Notes: generated by a model not told the origin, from the sequence alone. Positions 9,528 through 18,506 are shown, counted from the stretch's first letter. The stretch is 64,000 bases of DNA from CAZLFA01 sp964558665 (GCA_964558665.1 CAZLFA010000008.1:1-64000), one strand, 5' to 3'. Numbers and translations: made by a program.

Positions 9528-11003
9528 CTATCTCTTATCTGTTTTCCTGTTCATTGTCTGGCGTGCCGCTATTTCGATGGATCGGATTTTGTCTTTAAAA
9601 GCGTCATGACGATTGCTTTTTTCAATCGACAACGCAGCATCCGTATTATCCTCCCAGCGGCGGCAAAGATAAAGGCTTTCATATATTCTGCCGATCATCC
9701 ATTCTCTTGATATTCTCAATGCCATTGCATAGTCCTCTCCATAGCTAACATTGAGAAATCCGACATCCCTTGCCACACCTGTATGGAAAGCGCGAGGAGC
9801 GCCCAGCCCGTTGATTCGCAGTGCATTATTATGACCGTTGTCGTCTGTCCATTCCCTGTGGTCGATAAGTCCGGGGGGTATTACATGAAGGTTCCTCTCC
9901 ACCAGCGTGTAGCTGCCGACAATCATGGCATAGTTGTATTCTTCAAACATGTCTATGATCATTTGCAGTGTATCCCGGCCACTGTAAAGGTCATCAGAAT
10001 CCAACTGAACGGCATACATGCCGCAATGATCAGAATAGATTGCCTCATTCCAGCAGCCTCCTATCCCCAGATCGAGGCGTAAAGGTATGACATGTTCGAC
10101 AACCTTATTTTTTGATGCCAGCGAGGACAGGACGGATGAGGTTCCATCCGTGGAGTGGTTATCGACAACGATAACGTTAAAGGGGAAATCCGTCTTCTGC
10201 GCAAGGGCACTCTTGATTGCCTCAGCTATAGTCTTTTTGCGGTTTTTTACCGGAATGATTACACTTGCCTTTACGGGAAAAGACCGACCCCGGGTTCTCC
10301 GCACCTTTTGTTTTCTGGGCTCCAGATAAGCACCGATTCCTCGAAGATATCCTGTAAAAACAGTCTCCATCTCCTTTTGTATTATTCTGTTTTTCGGATC
10401 TACATAGGAAAAGATGCTGTTACCGGACGTGGAAGAGGATCGTTTCACCGCGTAAAGAAATTCCTGAATGTGAAACAGAGAACAGTCCATGGACACCTTC
10501 AGCCTCAGATCATATATGAATGCGTATATGGACGGCGTGTGAAAACCTGTTTCATTTATGACTTTTTTTACAGCCGGCAGAGAAAAGAGCATGAGGGGTC
10601 CAAAATTGAAATCATCACGAACGCTTCCCGTCTGGTAATCATTTAAAGGATGTTCTTTTAAGGTTTCTTCCATTTCATAATAGTCGGCGTAGACTATGCC
10701 GGCTCCGGTCGACTCGGCAACTTCTATAAATCGCTTTAAGGTAAAATCGTCAAAATGCATTTCATCAAAGCTGTTAATGAAAAGAAGGTGGCCTGAACTG
10801 ATTTTAAGGACCGCCTCTCGAAAAGTCTTTTCCGTATGAATGGATATTTTCCTTGATTTTTTTACCTTTGATGTCTGTGTCGCCGTGTTCCCGTCGGCAA
10901 TAAGCAATACTTTTTTGACATAGGGCGACCGGGTCAAGCGATCAATATTCTGCTCAGTCGATTGATTCGGCAGATAATTTAACAATGCAACTATTTCACT
11001 CAT
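9528..11003 (-). CDS. Family 2 glycosyltransferase with a degenerate N-terminal GT-A-like half
   Basis: 491 aa, predicted cytoplasmic. The C-terminal half (about 240-480) is a standard GT2 domain: ASVIIPVKNRKKTI start, VVDNHSTDGT, and the metal-binding stretch VQLDSDD. The N-terminal 230 residues have GT-A-like features (an FINSFDEMHFDDF segment and a following VYADYYE segment) but lack a clean DxD, so they may be an inactive GT-A copy. Donor and acceptor are unknown. It is the first gene of a two-gene operon with the DUF4922 protein. Confidence 0.85.
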   Translation of the reverse strand: MSEIVALLNYLPNQSTEQNIDRLTRSPYVKKVLLIADGNTATQTSKVKKSRKISIHTEKTFREAVLKISSGHLLFINSFDEMHFDDFTLKRFIEVAESTGAGIVYADYYEMEETLKEHPLNDYQTGSVRDDFNFGPLMLFSLPAVKKVINETGFHTPSIYAFIYDLRLKVSMDCSLFHIQEFLYAVKRSSSTSGNSIFSYVDPKNRIIQKEMETVFTGYLRGIGAYLEPRKQKVRRTRGRSFPVKASVIIPVKNRKKTIAEAIKSALAQKTDFPFNVIVVDNHSTDGTSSVLSSLASKNKVVEHVIPLRLDLGIGGCWNEAIYSDHCGMYAVQLDSDDLYSGRDTLQMIIDMFEEYNYAMIVGSYTLVERNLHVIPPGLIDHREWTDDNGHNNALRINGLGAPRAFHTGVARDVGFLNVSYGEDYAMALRISREWMIGRIYESLYLCRRWEDNTDAALSIEKSNRHDAFKDKIRSIEIAARQTMNRKTDKR

Positions 11004-11243
11004 TTCATTTTACCATCCAAAGTTCAGGAAATCATTACAGGGTTTTCGTAGCATACTTCCACACCAACGGCAACCGGGTTGGACACTTGGGATTTTCTCT
11101 TTTTCAGGTTCATGTCGGTGATAATCGTATAAAAAGAGCAATAATGCAATATTGACATATTAATATATTGTTGATAATTGTGGGCGCCGTTTGGGGACGA
11201 ATACAATCAGTAATATTGGTTATCTCAGAATAAGGACAAGGCG

Positions 11244-11876
11244 ATGAAGAACAATATAGGTCAGATTCTCATCACAAAAAAAATTATCACAGAAGCACAG
11301 CTTGATACCGCGCTGGAAAGAAAGAAAACGGAACCCCAGAAATATCTGGTACAGATACTCTGTGAAATGGGTATTCCTCAATCGAAGCTCATCGGCACCC
11401 TTTATTACAGCAATAAGAGAAAGCCGGTCGGGCAGATTCTTGTTGACCTGAACATAATCAGCACTGAACAGTTGCATACAGTTCTTATGGAACAGAAGAA
11501 ACTCAGAGAAAGAAGAATCAGAAAACCTTTAGCTACATTGCTCGTTGATATGCGTCTGATCAATGAGGATAGTTACGTCAATGCCTTATCCGTCCATTTC
11601 AGCATGCCTGTCGTGTCTCTTACGAACTTTAAGGTTGCCGAAACTCTCCAGAAAGCCATAGGGGAGCAGTATGCTTTGCGTCATCGGATAGTAGTGCTGG
11701 AAGACAACCCGCAGAAAGTTGTCGTGGCCCTGGCTGAACCACACCTTTTTGTTTTTGAAGAACTGGAACGCGGGCTTCCTTCAGGGAAGCAGATTCTTTT
11801 TTGCATTGCCAAATCTTCAGAGATAGAAAACTGTCTAGATGCCAGGTATGATCCCTTCTCCCGTGCTCGATATTGA
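11244..11876 (+). CDS. Stand-alone MshEN (GspE/PilB N-terminal domain) protein
   Basis: 210 aa without an ATPase domain. It carries repeats typical of the MshEN/T2SSE-N fold: GQILITKKIITEAQLDTAL (5-23) and GQILVDLNIISTEQL (about 63-77), then LATLLVDMRLINEDSYVNALS (about 96-116) followed by the MPVVSL and VVVALAEP segments. In PilB and MshE this domain binds cyclic di-GMP. A free version could be a c-di-GMP effector or adaptor. No partner gene is adjacent, but a GAF-MshEN-PilB gene lies about 10 kb away at 22060. Confidence 0.78.
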   Translation: MKNNIGQILITKKIITEAQLDTALERKKTEPQKYLVQILCEMGIPQSKLIGTLYYSNKRKPVGQILVDLNIISTEQLHTVLMEQKKLRERRIRKPLATLLVDMRLINEDSYVNALSVHFSMPVVSLTNFKVAETLQKAIGEQYALRHRIVVLEDNPQKVVVALAEPHLFVFEELERGLPSGKQILFCIAKSSEIENCLDARYDPFSRARY

Positions 11877-12019
11877 AAAAGCGGTTCTTGAGGCATAATC
11901 TTTTTATCATGGAAACTCTGCTTGATTTGCAGACTGCATGACTTATTTTCTGATAATCATTCCCTTGCCATTTCACTTATCAATTAATAAAATAGAACAG
12001 TACATAAGGAAGAGAATTG

Positions 12020-12343
12020 ATGTCCGGTCACAGTAATAATGATCCGAAGTTTGAAAGCGGTTTCGGCGTTGACTCCGAACCTGTTCTCGACGAACCGAAG
12101 ATGTATCGCATACTGCTTCACAACGATCACTACACAACAATGGAGTTTGTTGTGGAGATTCTCATGAAGGTATTTCACAAGCAGGCAGCCGAAGCGACCA
12201 GGATAATGCTTGACGTCCATAAAAAGGGACAGGGAGTCTGCGGTGTATATACCTATGACATTGCCATTACAAAAGTGTCGAAGGTACACCAGATGGCCAA
12301 GCAGAGGGGATTCCCTCTCAAATGCAGTTATGAGGAGGCTTAA
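12020..12343 (+). CDS. clpS: ClpS adaptor for the ClpAP protease
   Basis: 107 aa. ClpS binds N-degron substrates and hands them to ClpA. The core MYRILLHNDHYTTMEFV contains the Asn-Asp pair that holds the substrate N-terminus, followed by the conserved HKQAAEATRIMLDVHKKG helix and a GVCGVYTYDIA strand. An in-frame TTG sits just before it, but the ATG at 12020 is preferred because AAGGAAG lies at proper distance. It lies 8 nt ahead of clpA, and aat follows: the whole N-end rule module in one operon. Confidence 0.96.
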   Translation: MSGHSNNDPKFESGFGVDSEPVLDEPKMYRILLHNDHYTTMEFVVEILMKVFHKQAAEATRIMLDVHKKGQGVCGVYTYDIAITKVSKVHQMAKQRGFPLKCSYEEA

Positions 12344-12351
12344 CATAAACT

Positions 12352-14604
12352 ATGAAGATTACTGAAGAGCTTGATAATATATTGCGCGCCGCATACACCG
12401 AGGCCAAAACGAGAGAACATGAATATCTGACACCGGAACATATTCTTTTCGCGGCTCTCTTTTTTGATTCTGTGAAGGCGATCATTAAAGGATGCGGTGG
12501 AGATGTAAAGGCGCTGAGGAGCAGCCTGGACGCCTTTTTCAAGGATAAAATTCCCCATTCTTTATCCGAAGGCACGGAACCCGAACAAAGCCTTGGGTTT
12601 CAGAATGTTATGGAAAGGGCCATCTGGCATACTGCCTCGGCTCAAAAAAAGGAACTGGATATCGGCGATGTGCTGATCTCCATCTTTGATGAAGAAGAGT
12701 CCCACGCCGCTTATTATTTAAGCAAAGAAGGAATAACGCGGCTGGATCTGCTTAATTATATATCGCATGGCGTGTCCGTAACGCCGGATGTCACGGAACC
12801 GGGCAAGGAGAGTGAAAAATATCAGGAAAAGGCCGGTCGGGAAAAAAAGGTTTTGATGCTCTTTACAACGGAGCTGGTGCAAAAGGCAATAAACGGGGAG
12901 ATGGATCCCCTTATCGGCAGGGAGGATATTCTCGAAAGAACCATACAGGTCTTGTGCCGTCGGTATAAGAACAACCCCATTCACGTGGGCGAGGCGGGCG
13001 TCGGCAAAACAGCCATCACCGAAGGGTTGGCCCAGCTCATTGCACGTGGCGAAGTTCCCAGGCCTCTGAAAAATGCAAAGATATATTCCCTCGATATGGG
13101 CTCATTACTGGCAGGAACACGCTTCCGGGGAGATTTCGAAGAACGCATGAAACGGGTTATCGCCGAGCTGAAAAAAATGGAAAACGTGATATTGTTTATT
13201 GATGAAATCCATACAATAGTAGGCGCAGGAGCTGTTTCAGGAGGTTCAATGGATGCATCCAATATTCTCAAGCCAGCTCTTACATCAGGCAAGATGCGCT
13301 GCATCGGTTCGACAACACATGACGAATATAGAAAATATTTTGATAAAGACAGGGCTCTCTCCAGACGTTTTCAGCCCATAGAAGTTCCCGAGCCGACAGT
13401 TGATGAAACATACAGGATCATCCTCGGCATCAAAGAGAGATACGAATCCTACCATGAGGTTTCTTACACGGAAGACGCTTTGCATGCAACCGTGGAGCTT
13501 TCGTCCAAACATATCAACGACCGGCATTTGCCTGATAAGGCTATCGATGTTCTCGACGAGGCAGGCGCAAGAACCCGCTTATACCGCTCTGATGATCAGG
13601 ACATTATAACCATAAGCCCGAAAGAAGTTGAAGTGGTCGTGGCTAAAATGGCCAGGATTCCTGAAAAATCCGTGTCGTCTTCGGAAACCATACAATTGAA
13701 AGACCTTCAGAGTTCTCTTAAATCCGTCATTTTCGGACAGGATCAGGCCATTGAGCTTGTTGTCCAGGCCATCCGGAGATCACGCGCCGGTTTTCAGGAT
13801 CAGAACAGGCCCGTCGCCTCACTGCTTTTTGCAGGACCGACCGGAGTCGGCAAAACAGAACTCGCCAGGCAACTGGCGCTTACTCTGGGCATCCCCCTGC
13901 ATCGTTACGACATGTCGGAATACCAGGAAAAACATACCGTCTCCAGGCTCGTAGGCGCACCTCCGGGTTATGTGGGTTATGAAGAGGGCGGCCTTTTGAC
14001 CGAGGCCATGCGCAAAACGCCTCATTCCGTGCTTCTTCTAGACGAGATAGAAAAAGCGCACCAGGACATCTTCAATACGCTTCTTCAGGTTATGGACTAT
14101 GCGACTCTGACCGACAACACGGGCCGCAAGGCGGATTTCAGAAATGTGATCATCATCATGACGTCAAATGCAGGGGCACGTGACATCGGAAAATCCCAGA
14201 TAGGTTTTGGTGAGCGCAGAGTAACAAAAAGAGCGATATCGGAGGCGGTCAAAAAGGTGTTTGCTCCCGAATTCAGAAACCGGTTGGATGCCATGATCAC
14301 TTTTAATGACTTGAGCAGGCCGGTGGTAGTTGACATCGTCAAAAAACAACTCCGTGAATTTGCCGATCAGCTTAAGCAAAAGAATGTCAGCCTTATTGTG
14401 TCCGATAATCTTTATGAGTGGCTTGCCGATCAGGGATATTCTATTGAGTTCGGCGCTCGTGAGATTGCTCGCCTTATACAGGATAAAGTGAAAAACTTCT
14501 TCGTCGATGAGGTGCTTTTCGGAAAGCTGGTAAAGGGCGGTACAGTGGAAGCTGACACGGGAAAGGATGGGGTTGTTCTCAAGATCACCAAATCTGGTCT
14601 GTAA
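12352..14604 (+). CDS. clpA: ATP-dependent Clp protease ATP-binding subunit ClpA
   Basis: 750 aa, normal for ClpA. It is the AAA+ unfoldase that feeds substrates to ClpP. An N-terminal double Clp-N domain (about 1-145) is the docking site for ClpS. D1 has Walker A GEAGVGKT and Walker B LFIDEIH; D2 has GPTGVGKTE and LLLDEIEKAH. The IGF loop that contacts ClpP is present (SQIGFGE, about residue 620). The usual Pro of the D1 P-loop (GEPGVGKT) is Ala here, a mild change. clpP is not in the window. Confidence 0.97.
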   Translation: MKITEELDNILRAAYTEAKTREHEYLTPEHILFAALFFDSVKAIIKGCGGDVKALRSSLDAFFKDKIPHSLSEGTEPEQSLGFQNVMERAIWHTASAQKKELDIGDVLISIFDEEESHAAYYLSKEGITRLDLLNYISHGVSVTPDVTEPGKESEKYQEKAGREKKVLMLFTTELVQKAINGEMDPLIGREDILERTIQVLCRRYKNNPIHVGEAGVGKTAITEGLAQLIARGEVPRPLKNAKIYSLDMGSLLAGTRFRGDFEERMKRVIAELKKMENVILFIDEIHTIVGAGAVSGGSMDASNILKPALTSGKMRCIGSTTHDEYRKYFDKDRALSRRFQPIEVPEPTVDETYRIILGIKERYESYHEVSYTEDALHATVELSSKHINDRHLPDKAIDVLDEAGARTRLYRSDDQDIITISPKEVEVVVAKMARIPEKSVSSSETIQLKDLQSSLKSVIFGQDQAIELVVQAIRRSRAGFQDQNRPVASLLFAGPTGVGKTELARQLALTLGIPLHRYDMSEYQEKHTVSRLVGAPPGYVGYEEGGLLTEAMRKTPHSVLLLDEIEKAHQDIFNTLLQVMDYATLTDNTGRKADFRNVIIIMTSNAGARDIGKSQIGFGERRVTKRAISEAVKKVFAPEFRNRLDAMITFNDLSRPVVVDIVKKQLREFADQLKQKNVSLIVSDNLYEWLADQGYSIEFGAREIARLIQDKVKNFFVDEVLFGKLVKGGTVEADTGKDGVVLKITKSGL

Positions 14605-15321
14605 ATGCTTGTCTATCGATTAATTGATAAACTGATATTCCCGCCACCGAACTTAGCTTCAGAAAGCGGGGTCCTTGCGGTCGGCGGCGACCTTTCGCCT
14701 GAGAGGCTCATCCTTGCCTATAGCCAGGGAATCTTCCCATGGTATTCCGAAGGCGAACCCATTATGTGGTGGTCCCCTGATCCGCGTTGTGTTCTGTTTC
14801 CCAAAGACATCAGAATATCGAGAAGCATGCGCCAGGAAATTAAGAAAAATCTATTTTCCATAACCTATGACCGTTGTTTCAGGGAAGTAATAGAAGGCTG
14901 CAGGGAACCGCGCAGAAGAGAAAGCATAGCCTGGATCACGGACGAAATGGTTAATGCATACTGCACGCTTCATGAAATGGGATACGCACATTCCGTCGAG
15001 TCATGGAAAGAAGGAAAGCTGGCAGGCGGACTTTACGGGGTATCTCTGGGTAAGTGCTTTTTCGGTGAATCAATGTTCACAAGAGAAAGCAACGCGTCAA
15101 AAACTGCATTGATAAAGCTTGCAGGAGCTTTAAAGAAGTTGGAATTTTCCATGATAGACTGTCAGGTTTTTACAGATCATCTGGTCAGCTTGGGAGCATG
15201 CATGATCCCCAGGAATGAATATCTGAACATTCTGGAAAAGACTGTTATGAAACCGACCCTCTGCGGTTCCTGGGAAAATCTTGATGAATTTTCATCAGGC
15301 AACGCAAAGCCCAAGGTTTAG
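14605..15321 (+). CDS. aat: Leucyl/phenylalanyl-tRNA-protein transferase
   Basis: 238 aa. Aat adds Leu or Phe to proteins with N-terminal Arg/Lys (and some Met), creating degrons read by ClpS. Family marks: FPPPNLASESGVLAVGGDL-like start, GIFPWYSEGEPIMWWSPDPRCVL, and GGLYGVSLGKCFFGESMF. The ATG follows the clpA stop with no gap, so the two are translationally linked. Confidence 0.96.
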   Translation: MLVYRLIDKLIFPPPNLASESGVLAVGGDLSPERLILAYSQGIFPWYSEGEPIMWWSPDPRCVLFPKDIRISRSMRQEIKKNLFSITYDRCFREVIEGCREPRRRESIAWITDEMVNAYCTLHEMGYAHSVESWKEGKLAGGLYGVSLGKCFFGESMFTRESNASKTALIKLAGALKKLEFSMIDCQVFTDHLVSLGACMIPRNEYLNILEKTVMKPTLCGSWENLDEFSSGNAKPKV

Positions 15322-15343
15322 GCAGCGTCTCCCGGAAACTCCG

Positions 15344-15361
15344 ATGTTAACCGGTTAACAT
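15344..15361. promoter_or_regulatory. 18-bp perfect palindrome, likely operator
   Basis: ATGTTAACC joined directly to GGTTAACAT. The TTAACCGGTTAA core with no central spacer is a typical binding site for a dimeric repressor or activator. It lies 113 nt ahead of the -35 box at 15474 and 22 nt after the aat stop. Confidence 0.5.
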
Positions 15362-15473
15362 TTCAGCGGCACCATACAAATCAAAGTAATAGTATTCATT
15401 CACAGCAACACCACAATATGTTGTATAGGTCCGGGTTTACAGCCAAACACCTTGACATCTATGTATTTTAGTG

Positions 15474-15502
15474 TTGACTTATATACATGTATCTTCTATT
15501 AT
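15474..15502 (+). promoter_or_regulatory. Sigma70-type promoter of the roadblock locus
   Basis: TTGACT (15474-15479), exactly 17 nt, then TATTAT (15497-15502). A second -35-like TTGACA lies at 15452-15457. Transcription from here would give a leader of about 230 nt before the ATG at 15743. Confidence 0.6.
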
Positions 15503-15742
15503 TTCTTTCGAGCGGGACGTTAATCTCTCATGTATTGGGGGGCATAGAGAAGCGCCACAAATGAACAATTCAAAAGCAAAAATCTTACTATCAAAAATAT
15601 ATTCCGATCTTTTTAGTATCGCTTCCGCAAACCAACACAAAAGAACGATGCATATCTTTGTCGAGAGTCGGAAACAGAATATGAAAAGTACTCAAAGCAA
15701 TGAACTGCTTAATATTTATTACATCCATACCAAGGAGGAAAA

Positions 15743-16123
15743 ATGAACATTCAGAAGTTGAATCAATGCATGGAGATATTGAAGCGAGATGTGGGCGAAG
15801 GCTTGCTGGCATCAAGTATTGTAACAATGGCGGATGCCCAGACGATCATCGCGACTGAGAAATCTTCTGCCAAGACGGCATCTCTTTTCTGTGAAGTAAC
15901 AACATTTATTCAGAAATCTCTTTCACAGGGTCAGGGTTATCCTCAGTTGGGACGCTATTATTATCTTGATTGCGCCGGAAACGTCGGATGTTTATTTATC
16001 CCATTTGGAGATTATCAATGGGGTATCGCGATTGACACGAAGAAGGCAAAGCTTGGGCTTTTGCTGAATATTGTTTTACCCACAATCGTGAATGCTTTTG
16101 AAGAGGCGCTCATATCATCGTAA
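15743..16123 (+). CDS. Roadblock/LC7-like small protein, copy 1
   Basis: 126 aa. The predicted fold is that of roadblock/LC7 proteins, which act as partners or regulators of small Ras-like GTPases such as MglA: helix, two strands (LASSIVTMADAQTIIATE), a long helix, three strands (GRYYYLDCAGNVGCLF, then QWGIAID) and a final helix. This is fold-level inference, not a clear family hit. Ribosome site AAGGAGG is excellent. It is 116/126 identical to the protein at 17359 and is followed by a small helical protein, the same pair order as the second copy. Confidence 0.72.
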   Translation: MNIQKLNQCMEILKRDVGEGLLASSIVTMADAQTIIATEKSSAKTASLFCEVTTFIQKSLSQGQGYPQLGRYYYLDCAGNVGCLFIPFGDYQWGIAIDTKKAKLGLLLNIVLPTIVNAFEEALISS

Positions 16124-16138
16124 GAAATGGAGGGTGCG

Positions 16139-16336
16139 ATGGGAGAGAAACTGGTTCGCATTTACGAAATTGTAACAGAAAAAATCGGTCTGAAAGGCAG
16201 GCTGGAACTTGCCAGCAAGACGGGTATTTCCATGAGTCAAGCCGCAGAAATAGACGATACTGAAGAGCTGATAAACAAATTCAAGTACGCGGCGAGCGAC
16301 GTGTATGAGGAGAACCAGAAAAGCAACAAGACATAG
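16139..16336 (+). CDS. Small helical protein paired with roadblock copy 1
   Basis: 65 aa, not recognised. The sequence from 16127 could add four residues, but GGAGGG just upstream fixes the ATG at 16139. Contains GLKGRLELASKTG and MSQAAE, shared almost exactly with the 17755 protein, and a C-terminal amphipathic helix. No membrane segment. Constant pairing with the roadblock-like gene in both copies suggests the two proteins bind each other. Confidence 0.7.
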   Translation: MGEKLVRIYEIVTEKIGLKGRLELASKTGISMSQAAEIDDTEELINKFKYAASDVYEENQKSNKT

Positions 16337-16381
16337 CATTACGCGACACTACTTTGTTTTTCATCATTACTGGCAAAGATA

Positions 16382-17257
16382 TTGAAAGCAGAAGGAATGA
16401 AGAACATCAAGCTGATTGTTGATAATCAGGTGCAAAATATGCCTGAAGACGAAGAGCCCCTCGGATGGCCGTTGGTAGGGTTGTCCGTTGGCAGTTTTTT
16501 GCAGGTCATTGCCATGGATCAGCAGACATGCCTTCTGGAAGTCTATAGAAACGGAAATCAAAAGGGACATTTCTGCCTGATACAAGGGTCTTTATTCGAT
16601 GCATCATGCGGGGAATTAGAGGGTGAAGACGCGGCTCTGGAGATGATCTCCTGGGAAAACGTGCGGCTTAACATACGGCATGTCCTCGATACAAGTGTCA
16701 TAGAAAAACGAATTGACAAAAACCTCATGCTGCTTCTGATGGAGAGTTCAAGGCGTAAAGATGAAAGAGAAGGAGCTCAGCATCCCCATGATGAGGAAGA
16801 ACATGCCTCCCATGACAAACCGTTGGACTTTGATGCCGTCTTTGGTGAAAAAGAGGAACATCCCTCCGCATCCCGCATCCATTATGATCAACTTTCCACC
16901 TGCATAGAACAATTGATTAAGGATATGGGCAATGCCCTGGAAAGATCATGTATAATCGATTTGCGCGATGGCAATATAGTCGCAGGTTACAACACAATAC
17001 CATCGACAGTGGATATCTTCACCAATATAACCAGATTTGTAAGGGACACCTTTTCTAAAAGTTCTGTAGTTTCACTCGGCCGGTTCTGGTTATTGAATCT
17101 TGATAACGACAAAACAATGTGCTTCCTTCTCTTTGAAGATTATATATGGGGCATTGAATTCAATCGCGAGAAAATGCTGCTGGGGCTTTTCCTCAGCGTT
17201 GTAGTTCCCAAATCAATTAAAACCTTTGAGGACAAAATCACCACCAAAGGACCATGA
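16382..17257 (+). CDS. DUF4388-like domain fused to a roadblock-like domain
   Basis: 291 aa. The N-terminal part (about 25-115) has the layout of DUF4388/PATAN-type domains: SVGSFLQVIAMDQQTCLLEV, then GHFCLIQGSLFDASCGELEGEDAAL and a strand-rich end. A charged, His-rich linker (about 120-160) leads to a C-terminal domain (170-285) that resembles the 126-aa roadblock-like proteins beside it, including a RFWLLNLDND...DYIWGIEF stretch parallel to RYYYLDCA...DYQWGIAI. DUF4388 domains are frequent in gliding and chemosensory proteins of Myxococcota and relatives. Start uncertain: TTG at 16382 has no ribosome site, and ATG at 16397 has AAGGA too close. Confidence 0.72.
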   Translation: MKAEGMKNIKLIVDNQVQNMPEDEEPLGWPLVGLSVGSFLQVIAMDQQTCLLEVYRNGNQKGHFCLIQGSLFDASCGELEGEDAALEMISWENVRLNIRHVLDTSVIEKRIDKNLMLLLMESSRRKDEREGAQHPHDEEEHASHDKPLDFDAVFGEKEEHPSASRIHYDQLSTCIEQLIKDMGNALERSCIIDLRDGNIVAGYNTIPSTVDIFTNITRFVRDTFSKSSVVSLGRFWLLNLDNDKTMCFLLFEDYIWGIEFNREKMLLGLFLSVVVPKSIKTFEDKITTKGP

Positions 17258-17358
17258 TCAGGCGGTTAAGGTCTCATGTTCTATTGACCTGGAGTGATAG
17301 ATATCAGCGGCAACAACAGGAGATATCCGGCTGGCCGGATAAAACGAAAGGAGGAAAA

Positions 17359-17739
17359 ATGAATATTCAAAAGTTGAATCAGTGCATGGAGATTTTGAAG
17401 CGTGATATGGGTGAAGGATTGCTTGCATCAAGCATTGTTACGATGGCGGATGCCCAGACGATCATTGCAACAGAGAAATCTTCTGCCAAGACGGCATCCC
17501 TGTTCTGTGAAGTAACGACGTATATGCAGAAGTCTCTTTCGCAGGGTCAGGGTTATCCTCAGTTGGGACGCTATTACTATTTGGATTGCGCCAACAATAT
17601 CGGTCTGTTGTTTCTTCCGTTTGGAGATTATCAATGGGGTATCGCGATTGACACGAAAAAGGCAAAGCTCGGGCTTCTGTTGAATGTGATCCTGCCGACA
17701 ATCGTGAACGCTTTTGAAGATGCACTCATATCGTCGTAA
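17359..17739 (+). CDS. Roadblock/LC7-like small protein, copy 2
   Basis: 126 aa. It differs from the 15743 protein at only 10 positions, mostly conservative, clustered in the central strand (CANNIGLLFL here, CAGNVGCLFI there). The open frame extends upstream to 17254, but AAAGGAGG places the start at ATG 17359. The two copies could form homo- or heterodimers, as roadblock proteins usually do. Confidence 0.75.
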   Translation: MNIQKLNQCMEILKRDMGEGLLASSIVTMADAQTIIATEKSSAKTASLFCEVTTYMQKSLSQGQGYPQLGRYYYLDCANNIGLLFLPFGDYQWGIAIDTKKAKLGLLLNVILPTIVNAFEDALISS

Positions 17740-17754
17740 TAAATGGAGGATGCG

Positions 17755-17937
17755 ATGGGAGAGAAAATGGTTCGTATATTTGAAATCGTTTCAGAACAGG
17801 CCGGCCTGAAAGGCAGGCTGGAGCTTGCCAGCAAAACAGGTATTACCATGAGTCAGGCTGCGGAAACGAAAGATACTGACGAATTGATAAACAAGCTTAA
17901 AACTGCAGCAAGTGAAATACTCGACAAAAGTTTATAA
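17755..17937 (+). CDS. Small helical protein paired with roadblock copy 2
   Basis: 60 aa, paralogue of the 16139 protein (roughly three quarters identical, shorter at the C-terminus). GGAGGA precedes the ATG at 17755. Function unknown; see its partner. Confidence 0.7.
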   Translation: MGEKMVRIFEIVSEQAGLKGRLELASKTGITMSQAAETKDTDELINKLKTAASEILDKSL

Positions 17938-18110
17938 CTTTTGAGCACAGGAAAACTTATTTAATAATTAACGAATACGTTCATACGCTTTATGCTGTGA
18001 TCGTATAAATATGCTTGCCTGGCGGATAATGCAAAGCAGATTATCGCCAAGGTTGTAGTACGACAAGATTATGGACCTCGGCTGGTCAGTCAGAGGCTAA
18101 AGAGGCAGAA

Positions 18111-18506
18111 ATGAATCTAATACTAGGGCAGGTACAGCTCGATACGATATACAATACTCTTAAAGAACAACTGGTTGATGTTGGAGTTCAGAGTTCTATC
18201 CTCATCGATACGGCGGGTAATATTATCGCGTCTGTAGATAATGGGAACAATAGACGCGATATTTATTCGCTCGCAGCGCTGGCCGCCGCAAATTTCGGCG
18301 CCATGGGCAGCATGGCGAAGATCGTTGGAGAAGAGGAATTTTCGCTTCTGTTTCATAAGGGTGAGAAAGAGAATATCTATTTCAGCAAGGTCAATGATGA
18401 TTTTCTCCTGATTAATATTTTTGACAATCAGATTTCTCTTGGATTCTTAAGACTGAAGGTTACTAAGGTTGTGGAAGAACTGGTTAGCGTACTTATCACA
18501 AAATAG
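18111..18506 (+). CDS. Roadblock/LC7 domain protein, MglB-like
   Basis: 131 aa, a whole roadblock domain closer to the classical family than the two 126-aa proteins: SSILIDTAGNIIASVDNG, the central helix with LAALAAANFGAMGSMAKIVGEEEF, and YFSKVNDDFLLINIFDNQISLGFLRL. In Myxococcus xanthus a roadblock protein (MglB) is the GTPase-activating protein of MglA. The MglA-like GTPase gene follows 67 nt later, so this is the natural candidate for its GAP or scaffold. Confidence 0.88.
   Translation: MNLILGQVQLDTIYNTLKEQLVDVGVQSSILIDTAGNIIASVDNGNNRRDIYSLAALAAANFGAMGSMAKIVGEEEFSLLFHKGEKENIYFSKVNDDFLLINIFDNQISLGFLRLKVTKVVEELVSVLITK

Larger units (their letters stand above)
15322..15742. other. Intergenic control region upstream of the roadblock/GTPase locus
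   Basis: About 420 nt after aat. It holds an 18-bp palindrome and a strong promoter-like sequence (listed separately). A 91-codon ORF (15471-15746) ends inside the first codons of the next gene, but it has unlike composition and no ribosome site and is more likely a 5' leader of about 240 nt. Confidence 0.6.
15743..17937 (+). repeat. Tandem duplication of a two-gene unit
   Basis: Units 15743-16336 and 17359-17937 each hold a roadblock-like gene and a small helical gene with the same order, spacing and ribosome sites. They are separated by the DUF4388-like gene. DNA similarity is high across the first gene and falls in the second gene's 3' end. Confidence 0.9.

Noticed and set aside
15471..15746. 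91-codon ORF that overlaps the start of the first roadblock-like gene by 4 nt
   Set aside because: No ribosome site, begins inside the -35 region of the best promoter, and its composition is unlike neighbouring proteins. More likely a 5' leader.
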